A stretch of 14,026 nucleotides of DNA, taken from positions 84,549-98,574 of the forward strand of contig DDGE01000047.1 of NCBI GenBank assembly GCA_002337545.1, given 5' to 3'. The DNA comes from Phycisphaerales bacterium UBA1910. Lineage in GTDB: Bacteria > Planctomycetota > Phycisphaerae > Phycisphaerales > UBA1924. Below, in pieces: positions 5,774 through 12,532 of this stretch. The notes beneath the pieces are model-generated. The model saw nothing but the letters and a program-made list of their open reading frames with translations, had not been told where the DNA came from and searched no databases. Made by a program: the position numbers and the translations under genes. Each line of letters begins with the position of its first letter. The stretch's first letter is position 1.

Positions 5774-8613
5774 GTCGTACGCTGACGATCGCCCAGCGCG
5801 AACTCAGTTCCATGTTCCGCGTTCCTGCGGGATGGATCATTATTGCGCTCTTCGCATTCCTTACCGGGGTCCTGTTCGTCAACCAGACCCTGATTCCGGG
5901 ACAGCCGGGATCGCTGCGGTACTTCTTCATGTACGCCGGCTGGCTGCTTATCCCCATCGCCCCGGCTGTTTCTATGCGTCTGATGAGCGAAGAATACCGA
6001 TCCGGGAGCTTTGAAGCCCTCCGCACCGCGCCCGCGGGAGACTGGAGCGTAACGCTGGGCAAATACCTCGGATCAGTCGCGTACCTGATTCTGATGCTCG
6101 TGCCCTCGATCGTGTACCCGATCGTGCTTTTTCTCGTCTCAGACCCTTCGCCGGACTGGGGTCCGATCGGCGCGGGATATCTCATGCTCCTTCTCGTCGG
6201 GATGCTCTATCTCGCGATCGGGATGCTGGCATCCACGCTGACCGCATCGCAGACCCTCGCGTTTCTCGGGACGGTGATGTCCCTGATCCTCCTGATGGTC
6301 CTCACGAGTGTCATCGCGAACCAACTGGGGGTGTTCTGGGCACAGATCCTGCGTTCGATTTCGATTACTGAGCGTGTTTCGGAACTCGCGAAGGGCGTCA
6401 TCGACACCTCCACGATCGCCTTCTTCCTGATCGGATCGTTCTGGATGCTCGTGCTTGGTGCGGGCTCGCTCGAGATCCGACGATTGGGTCGCCCTCGCTC
6501 GTACACCATCCTCACCACGGCGATCTTTGTCCTCCTCACCGGCGCCGCAGCGGGATTCTCCGGATATATCGCGCACCTCCAACATGCCCGGTTCGATGTC
6601 ACCTCGACGAGCGTGCACAAGCTCTCGGATCGTGCTGAGCGAATCGTGGATCGTCTGACAGACGAAACCCGGATCATCCTCGCGGTCTCTCATGGCAACG
6701 CGGACTCACAATCCCTCGATCTGGTAGCCGATGTTATCGAGGCCTACGACGAGTCGAGTGAACTGATCCGTTCTCAGCTGATCGATCTCGATTCGCCGCA
6801 GGGCATCGATGAGACGCGATCGCTCCTGCGTGAACTCGCAGAACGCGAGCGAGGCACGATCGACGCCAACCTCAGTGCGCTTCGCGAATCCGCGACACTC
6901 ATGCAAGGGGTTGGCACCGAGCTCTCCGCCCTCAGCACAACGCTGGGGGCTTTGCGCGATGCGATCCCGGCAACAACCTCTACAAACATGAATAACCGTG
7001 CGGTCTTCGAGCAACGCGCGGCCCTCGTCCGTATCGCGGCGCGGGATATCAGTGCCCAAAGCGAGAATATGCTCACCCAACTCGCCCCGTATATCAATGG
7101 CGACACGAGCCCAGACGACATCTTCCCTTTCGATACCTATGCACAGCCGATCGAACAGGTCCTCCTCCAGCAGGTGAACCAACTCGACGACCTCGCGGCC
7201 CAGCTCGATGCGTTTGCGAATGCAGAAGAACTCGATGCGGGGCCTCGCAATATGGCACGCCCGCTCGTCAACCAGACAGAATCGATTCGCGATCGTCTCG
7301 CACAGGCGCTCGATCGAGTCGCACGCTTGAATCGCATCGACGCCGTCCGGGTTGGACGGGCGCTGGAAACGGGCGAAACCCTGCTCATCGTCGGCCCGCC
7401 AGAACAAGGGGTAGCGGCGGTCGATCTTGAATCTCTTCTCCTCCCCAGCGCCGCGATAGAACAGGCCGGGCTCTCCGTCGTTGGTTTCGTCGGCCCACGC
7501 ACACAGGATCACATCGCGAGTGCCATCGCCAGACTCGTTGCACCTACACAACCTGTCCTTGTTTTCGTACATTCCGGGATGCCCGGCGAACTGCTCGGTG
7601 CCTCCCAGCTCTACACGGATACCGTCCTCGAACTCCGCGAACGCGGGATCGATTGTGTCGATTGGGCCGCTGTCGAATCGCCAGAGCATCCGCGTCTGGA
7701 TGCCGTCGATCCTCTCGGAAACCGCCCACGCGTGTACGCGATCATCGCACCCGATTCCACAACCCAGAGCTCGCAGAGCGGGCTCAGCGGCGTGAAACGA
7801 ACTGAGGCGATGGGGGAGGTCGTTGATCGACTGCTCCAATCGGGCGAGGATGTCCTCGTCTCCCTCGCACCCTCGATCTTCCCCAATGCAGGACGCACCG
7901 ATCCGATCGCACGAGCAATAGAACCATTCGGGATCGTCCCCGACCCGGGCCACCCGATATTGCACGAGCGGATGGGCCCAGTGGGACGCATGGCTGACCC
8001 GGTGACGACACTCATCCCCGAATCTGGTTCGCACCCGATCGCAGGTGCGATCGCCGGGCTCAACACCGTGCTGACATGGGCGATTCCGTTGGAAATCAAC
8101 GAATCGGAAGGTGTCGACAACGCCGCACTTCTCACAACGCTCGGGAACGACGAAACCTGGGGCGAGAGCAACTGGATCACACTCTGGCGCCGTCCGACTC
8201 AATCGCGACAGGTCATGCCCAACCAGCCTGTCTATAACGAGACAGACGATATCAAACGCGACGCATGGACACTCGGTGCTTCCGCGAAACGAACCCTCAG
8301 GGGACAGGAACAACGCCTGATCGTCATTGGGTCGAACGGATGGTCCGGTGATGCCGTCTTCTCCGGTACCGAGCGGGTCATCGATGGACGCGTCACCAGG
8401 CGATGGGCTGGGAATCGGACCCTGTTCGATTCATCCATCGCATGGCTCGCGGGCATGGACGATCTGATCGGCGCGGGGACAGACGCCCGCCCGATCGCAA
8501 CGATCGAACCACTCGATGCGCGTCAGTTCTCAGTCATCCGTTGGGTGTTGCTCGCGGGGATGCCCGGCGTCATCCTCCTGCTCGGGATGGCGTACCGGCT
8601 CATCTTCGGGTAA
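5770..8613 (+). CDS. Fused ABC-2 permease (GldF-like) and GldG-like auxiliary protein
   Basis: 947-residue membrane protein that pairs with the ATPase encoded just upstream. Residues 1-240 are an ABC-2 permease with about six membrane helices (near 20-38, 52-70, 99-122, 135-157, 162-184, 215-236), including the MSEEYRSGSFEALRTAP turn (72-88) typical of GldF/NosY permeases. A seventh helix (246-266) leads into the GldG-like part, starting RFDVTSTSVHKLSDRAERIV (274-293). A long helical region (about 345-530) then interrupts the usual GldG layout. An alpha/beta domain follows (about 535-770, then 848-900), and the protein closes with a helix at 922-944, giving the single C-terminal anchor known in GldG. 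The large middle part should be extracytoplasmic. GGGGG at 5759-5763 is a fair ribosome binding site and the start overlaps the previous stop. GldF and GldG are separate proteins in Bacteroidota; here they are one chain. The last 84 bases overlap the convergent flippase-like gene. Confidence 0.88.
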   Translation: MSRTLTIAQRELSSMFRVPAGWIIIALFAFLTGVLFVNQTLIPGQPGSLRYFFMYAGWLLIPIAPAVSMRLMSEEYRSGSFEALRTAPAGDWSVTLGKYLGSVAYLILMLVPSIVYPIVLFLVSDPSPDWGPIGAGYLMLLLVGMLYLAIGMLASTLTASQTLAFLGTVMSLILLMVLTSVIANQLGVFWAQILRSISITERVSELAKGVIDTSTIAFFLIGSFWMLVLGAGSLEIRRLGRPRSYTILTTAIFVLLTGAAAGFSGYIAHLQHARFDVTSTSVHKLSDRAERIVDRLTDETRIILAVSHGNADSQSLDLVADVIEAYDESSELIRSQLIDLDSPQGIDETRSLLRELAERERGTIDANLSALRESATLMQGVGTELSALSTTLGALRDAIPATTSTNMNNRAVFEQRAALVRIAARDISAQSENMLTQLAPYINGDTSPDDIFPFDTYAQPIEQVLLQQVNQLDDLAAQLDAFANAEELDAGPRNMARPLVNQTESIRDRLAQALDRVARLNRIDAVRVGRALETGETLLIVGPPEQGVAAVDLESLLLPSAAIEQAGLSVVGFVGPRTQDHIASAIARLVAPTQPVLVFVHSGMPGELLGASQLYTDTVLELRERGIDCVDWAAVESPEHPRLDAVDPLGNRPRVYAIIAPDSTTQSSQSGLSGVKRTEAMGEVVDRLLQSGEDVLVSLAPSIFPNAGRTDPIARAIEPFGIVPDPGHPILHERMGPVGRMADPVTTLIPESGSHPIAGAIAGLNTVLTWAIPLEINESEGVDNAALLTTLGNDETWGESNWITLWRRPTQSRQVMPNQPVYNETDDIKRDAWTLGASAKRTLRGQEQRLIVIGSNGWSGDAVFSGTERVIDGRVTRRWAGNRTLFDSSIAWLAGMDDLIGAGTDARPIATIEPLDARQFSVIRWVLLAGMPGVILLLGMAYRLIFG
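8530..8613. other. Tail-to-tail coding overlap of 84 bases
   Basis: Both strands are coding here. The plus strand encodes the final membrane anchor of the GldF-GldG fusion; the minus strand encodes the acidic C-terminal tail of the flippase-like protein. Both frames are open and each stop is clear (TAA at 8611-8613; TGA on the reverse strand at 8530-8532). Confidence 0.85.
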
Positions 8614-9528
8614 TCCACGCTCTTTCATCGCCGCGCGGAACCGACGCGTCACGATCGTGGTGCACCAGAGCCCGAGCGGAACGACGATAATCGTCTCCGC
8701 GACACGATTAATCAGATCCGCACCGATGGCCGTCCTCATATCGATGACGGCGGTACCTTTCGACATCGTCGCTGCGAGCCCAACCCCCCACTCGCGGAAT
8801 CCGATCCCGCCACCAGTGATGGGTATGACCTGCGCGGCTTGTGAGACTGCCGTAACCAGCACGATCTGCAAGGGCGTGATCTCGACCCCCAGCATGGCGA
8901 ATGCCGCCGCGTATCGCAGCATCCACACAAGCAGATCCGCATATCGCCACATTAACCCGCGGATCATCAATCCGAGTTGATCGCTCTTTGTTTCAGCAAG
9001 CATTGCCGCGATGACGAGGACATAGATCGGGATGCTCAGGATGAGCGCGATCTGGGCGATACCGACACCTGGACTGATGAGCAAGGCAAGCCCAAGCCCG
9101 ATCGCGTTAGCAATGATCGCATGGACCAGGGACCAGACACTCGCCTCAACACTATCGCGGACCCTGATCTGGTTGACCTTGGCATGGTACCCGATGCGCC
9201 CGACAAGCCCGGGCCTCATCGGAAGATGGTTGAGCAACCACGCGCTCCCCACCAACGCGAGCATCTCCAGTCGGGCGATCTCCCCGTGACGCCGGTTCAA
9301 TGCCCACAGGCATTGAGATACGAATATCCAGTTCAGGATCGGCCCGAGCAATACCAACACAATGGCCCAGACAGGCGCTCGCAACATCTGATCGAAGAAA
9401 GAGCCCAGTTCGCTCGGGTTCGCCACGAAATACACCGCGGCTGCACAGAGCAGAATCCCTCCTACCACATACCCGGAGCGTCGAACCAATGACGATCGAC
9501 GCGGACTGGATGGGAGTTCATCGGACAT
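8530..9528 (-). CDS. Flippase-like membrane protein (YbhN/LPG-synthase transmembrane family)
   Basis: Integral membrane protein of 332 residues with about eight hydrophobic helices. It carries the family marks HLPMRPG with a following Arg in the first half and ITGGGIGFREWG in the second, as in the transmembrane part of lysylphosphatidylglycerol synthase and the UPF0104/AglD group; lipid flipping or lipid-linked transfer is the usual inference. No soluble aminoacyl-transfer domain is present. An in-frame GTG at 9531 also exists, but GAGG lies 6 bases before the ATG at 9528 and only 3 before the GTG, so ATG is chosen. The stop of the upstream TPR gene is 18 bases away, so the two are probably co-transcribed. 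The last 27 residues are hydrophilic (rich in D, E, P, H) and are exactly the part encoded antisense to the end of the ABC permease fusion. Confidence 0.88.
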   Translation of the reverse strand: MSDELPSSPRRSSLVRRSGYVVGGILLCAAAVYFVANPSELGSFFDQMLRAPVWAIVLVLLGPILNWIFVSQCLWALNRRHGEIARLEMLALVGSAWLLNHLPMRPGLVGRIGYHAKVNQIRVRDSVEASVWSLVHAIIANAIGLGLALLISPGVGIAQIALILSIPIYVLVIAAMLAETKSDQLGLMIRGLMWRYADLLVWMLRYAAAFAMLGVEITPLQIVLVTAVSQAAQVIPITGGGIGFREWGVGLAATMSKGTAVIDMRTAIGADLINRVAETIIVVPLGLWCTTIVTRRFRAAMKERGLPEDEPVRHPEQEDDAGHPREQHPTDD

Positions 9529-9546
9529 CACGATCCTCGCGGTGGA

Positions 9547-12150
9547 TCAGTTTCCGAGCCCGTCGAAGCTCGGTGTCATCGCATCGACTCCCGGACCTAC
9601 GGTTCCGAGTATCGGTATGCCCGAACGAAGACGCCCATGCACGATTTCTGCGATGCGTTTCACATTCGGGTCTGAGACATGCACGATGGTCTCGAAGATT
9701 GGAGAATCCGGAGCGTCCGTACGGGTTAGGAGTGCGCAGGCGAGCGTGATCGGATCAACACTCGATTCGATGAGTGAATCACTCAATAGCGAAGACGCAA
9801 CATGATCATCGAAGCCCATCATCGCGGCATGCTGGTGACGCTGCGGGAGGGTGAGCATCATCGCTGCGCGTGTCTGTTCGTCCGAACGGGTGTACAGGTC
9901 GTTTATCGCGCTGATCAGACGATCGAGCTCGTCATCATCGAAAGCACCGCCCGCCGCGGGATTCACGATCCGAGCACTGATTGCGCTGATCGCACGGCGA
10001 TGAGCGTCCTTGTCCGGGCTCTGTAGCATCGTGATGAGCTCTCCGGCCTCGACATCGGTGACGAGCAAACCTGGCCGCTGAACGAGCGAGGTCTCCGCCG
10101 TCAACCCGAGCGGTGAGTTCACGATGCCAAAGATGTTCTGGTCTGGTGAGGCCTGCTGTTGCATGGCCGCGGTATCAGTGAGACGCGCACGGAACCCCTG
10201 GATCAAACGCCAGCGCTGTCGCATCGAAGTTCCCGGCTGCTGCTCTATTAACCAGTCCGTGCTCTCGGAATCCGCATAGATCGACACGCTGAGTGATTCA
10301 CGCGGTTCGAGTCTCAGACGGGTATCGAGCTGTATCACCTTGGATCTGGGAGTCCCGGCAAAGTTATTGTTTTGTGTCGCCACTCCCACGGGCTCGACGA
10401 GCACGCGTGAGTTGATCGGTGCGTTGGGCCCAACCGCCAACGGAACCGGAGCTGTATTCTGCAGACGGATCGTAAGCCGAGGCCGATCGCCCTCATGGTA
10501 TACGCCTTTTTCGTGCTCAACGGACAGGTACTGGAAGGAACTGGGCCGTTCGAGCATCTTCTCGATCCATCCCGGCACCCGCTCCGCAAGGATAATCATC
10601 TCGCGCCCGGCATCTGTCAGGACCTGATCCTCCACACCGAGGTGCTGGAGGCGGGTATAGCAGTACGCACCTATCGCCTGCATCACATTATTGTGAGCGA
10701 GCTTCATGTACAGCTCAATCGCTTCGTCTTTGCGTCCCAGGCGTTCGTAGCTCTGCGCCCGAATGAGGTCGATCGCCGCGACGCCGCGTGACGAACTGGT
10801 CGCTTGCAGGCATTCCTCGTATCGCCCCTCGGCGAAGAGGGCCATGGGCTCGATCCGGTCGAGTTGGTCCGCAGAACCCGGGAGTTGCTCACGCATCGCC
10901 TGAAGCTCTTCACGAATCCGATCCGCATCGAGTCCCACGATCGCACGGATGGTATTGAGATCGAGCATTCGAACAACGACCTGCGAGAGAAGGGCGTTGA
11001 CATTCGCGCCCGGCGCCGAGGCCATCTGTGCAAAGCGAGCGATATCTTCTGTAATCGTGAGTTCGATGTCATCGAGGACCGAGCGGACTTTTTCGTGCTC
11101 ATCGTTCGCGTGGGCCGCGAAGATCCGCATTTTGTTGATCCCGAGTGTGTATCTCAGGTCCGAGGGCTTGAGCAGCCCGTCGGTTGGGAGCTGCGCTTCG
11201 ATGTACGCGTCGATCCGAGCCTGCGCGGCAGCACGCTGATCGGAGATCGCTGCATCGAGCGGGCCCATCGGAACCTCGGCCCCATCCGCCTGCCACTCGA
11301 TCGAGATTCGGATCTCTTCGATCTGTTCTGGGATGCTCCCGGTTTCAAGCGAAAAGAGCTTGATTGCGTTGTACAGAAATCGCTTACACTCCTCGATCGC
11401 GCCCTGACGAGCAAGCATCTTCGCGATCGTCATGTGCACATTCGCGTCGAGCGGGTCCGCCTTGAGCAGACGGATCTGGTAATCCAGATTGGTCACATGA
11501 TCGTTTCGGACGCTTGCGTAATACTGTGCCGCGAGCGAGGCGGCCGATTTGTGCGAGGGATCGAGTCGGGTTGCCTGGTGCAATCGTTCAAGGAATCCCG
11601 CGGTATTCCCCGCTTCGCGTTCAAGCAATGCTGCGTCGAGCGCGAGCCGTGACCGCACTGCTGCGTCGAGCGAACTGCCCGCATCGCCAAGGAACCGATC
11701 GTACAGCGCCTTGCGTTCTTCGAGCGTTTGCTTTTCGTTGATCTTTGCGCTGATCAAACGGAGCTGCGCAACCGTATCTCCGGGATCAATACGGATGACC
11801 TGACGAGTCGCATCGAGCATCCGCTGTTCATCACCCGCAAGCCACGCGGCCTGTGCGAGATCTCGCGCCAACTCGGCATCCTGAGGATCGAGCGACAACG
11901 CCATCTCCATGAGGATCGCGGAAAACTCGTAATCGATCGGGCTCGGAGATTCATGGAGGCGTAGATCGAGAATCGCCGCACGCTTGAGCAACCAAGGGAG
12001 CTCCTGCTTGAAGGTAACCCGGGAACGATTGACATCGCCCGGCTGAGCGAATGTGGGCGAGGTGCTCGGCTGCGCGTCCTGAGCGTGCAACGAACGCACC
12101 CCTCCGGAGCTGGCAACAAGAATCAGAGCCGAACAGATGTGTGATTTCAT
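9547..12150 (-). CDS. Secreted TPR-type protein of unknown function
   Basis: 867 residues. The N-terminus (MKSH, a hydrophobic stretch, then SLHA-Q near 20-24) looks like a type I signal peptide, and no other membrane segment is seen, so it is probably exported to the periplasm or beyond. Residues 75-265 and 435-500 are helical with TPR-like spacing (ALSLDPQDAELARDLAQAAW, ATRLDPSHKSAASLAAQYY, and AQSYERLGRKDEAIELYMKL). Residues 540-650 are predicted to be beta-rich (YHEGDRPRLTIRLQNTAPVP), like an Ig-type or DUF domain. The tail 700-867 is helical and may be HEAT-like. No catalytic motif is recognised. TPR proteins usually act as scaffolds for complexes. The start is taken from the signal peptide; AGGA lies 12 bases upstream of the ATG, rather far. 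It lies 64 bases after the small membrane gene and 18 before the flippase-like gene, so it probably belongs to the same operon. Confidence 0.85.
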   Translation of the reverse strand: MKSHICSALILVASSGGVRSLHAQDAQPSTSPTFAQPGDVNRSRVTFKQELPWLLKRAAILDLRLHESPSPIDYEFSAILMEMALSLDPQDAELARDLAQAAWLAGDEQRMLDATRQVIRIDPGDTVAQLRLISAKINEKQTLEERKALYDRFLGDAGSSLDAAVRSRLALDAALLEREAGNTAGFLERLHQATRLDPSHKSAASLAAQYYASVRNDHVTNLDYQIRLLKADPLDANVHMTIAKMLARQGAIEECKRFLYNAIKLFSLETGSIPEQIEEIRISIEWQADGAEVPMGPLDAAISDQRAAAQARIDAYIEAQLPTDGLLKPSDLRYTLGINKMRIFAAHANDEHEKVRSVLDDIELTITEDIARFAQMASAPGANVNALLSQVVVRMLDLNTIRAIVGLDADRIREELQAMREQLPGSADQLDRIEPMALFAEGRYEECLQATSSSRGVAAIDLIRAQSYERLGRKDEAIELYMKLAHNNVMQAIGAYCYTRLQHLGVEDQVLTDAGREMIILAERVPGWIEKMLERPSSFQYLSVEHEKGVYHEGDRPRLTIRLQNTAPVPLAVGPNAPINSRVLVEPVGVATQNNNFAGTPRSKVIQLDTRLRLEPRESLSVSIYADSESTDWLIEQQPGTSMRQRWRLIQGFRARLTDTAAMQQQASPDQNIFGIVNSPLGLTAETSLVQRPGLLVTDVEAGELITMLQSPDKDAHRRAISAISARIVNPAAGGAFDDDELDRLISAINDLYTRSDEQTRAAMMLTLPQRHQHAAMMGFDDHVASSLLSDSLIESSVDPITLACALLTRTDAPDSPIFETIVHVSDPNVKRIAEIVHGRLRSGIPILGTVGPGVDAMTPSFDGLGN

Positions 12151-12194
12151 GAGAGATTGAGTTCCTGCAACGGGTACGGCGATCAGACGAGTCC

Positions 12195-12200
12195 ACTATA
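12195..12200 (-). promoter_or_regulatory. Possible internal -10 element before the TPR gene
   Basis: The reverse strand reads TATAGT here, 5 of 6 matches to TATAAT, and would give a 5' leader of about 37 bases before the ATG at 12150. No -35 is recognisable at 16-18 bases. The 64-base gap is the longest in this otherwise tight operon, which makes an internal promoter plausible but unproven. Confidence 0.22.
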
Positions 12201-12214
12201 CACGCTTATGGTGA

Positions 12215-12526
12215 TCATACGCTCGCGATGAGTGCCGCCGGGATGAGTACGAGTGTGGAGCCCGCAAGGATCAATGCATTCCCCGATTCGAGCAATACAC
12301 GAATCAGCCCGTGCGGGCGTGGGAACACGCGATCCACGACACACATCAGGAACACGAGCTGAGCGGCACACAATGAGACCAGCCCGGCACTCATCGAAAC
12401 CCAGGTGCTCGAGAGTACGCCAGCGTGGGTTTCCATGATCAGCCAGACGCCGAGCACCCCCAACGCGAGACTCCATGCCCCCGCGATGAGAGTGAGCAAC
12501 GCCAATGTGAACCAGCGCTGCTGCAT
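12215..12526 (-). CDS. Small three-helix membrane protein, unknown function
   Basis: 103 residues with three strongly hydrophobic segments (about 7-31, 41-65, 79-101) and short polar links, one carrying DRVFPRPHG (65-73). I do not recognise a family. Support for a real gene: the frame is intact, the hydrophobic pattern is regular, and the ATG lies only 6 bases after the rho stop, so ribosomes ending rho could restart here. AAGG touches the ATG directly, too close for a normal Shine-Dalgarno, which also favours coupling. Other frames over the same bases give only low-quality shadows. Confidence 0.72.
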   Translation of the reverse strand: MQQRWFTLALLTLIAGAWSLALGVLGVWLIMETHAGVLSSTWVSMSAGLVSLCAAQLVFLMCVVDRVFPRPHGLIRVLLESGNALILAGSTLVLIPAALIASV

Positions 12527-12532
12527 CCTTGG

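Noticed and set aside
6706..8313. 535-codon open frame on the minus strand
   Set aside because: It lies wholly antisense to the well-supported GldF-GldG fusion, shows no family motifs or hydrophobic pattern, is rich in Arg/Cys/Asp as expected from the reverse of GC-rich codons, and has no start signal.
8492..8506. CGATCG-CAA-CGATCG hairpin as terminator of the minus-strand operon
   Set aside because: It has no U-run and lies in the coding region of the opposite gene; CGATCG is so common here that two close copies are not telling.
9529..9531. GTG as the start of the flippase-like gene
   Set aside because: The GAGG ribosome binding site is only 3 bases from it but 6 from the adjacent ATG, which is the better start.
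10804..11652. 282-codon open frame on the plus strand
   Set aside because: It is antisense to the TPR gene, with no recognisable motif and no promoter or ribosome binding site.
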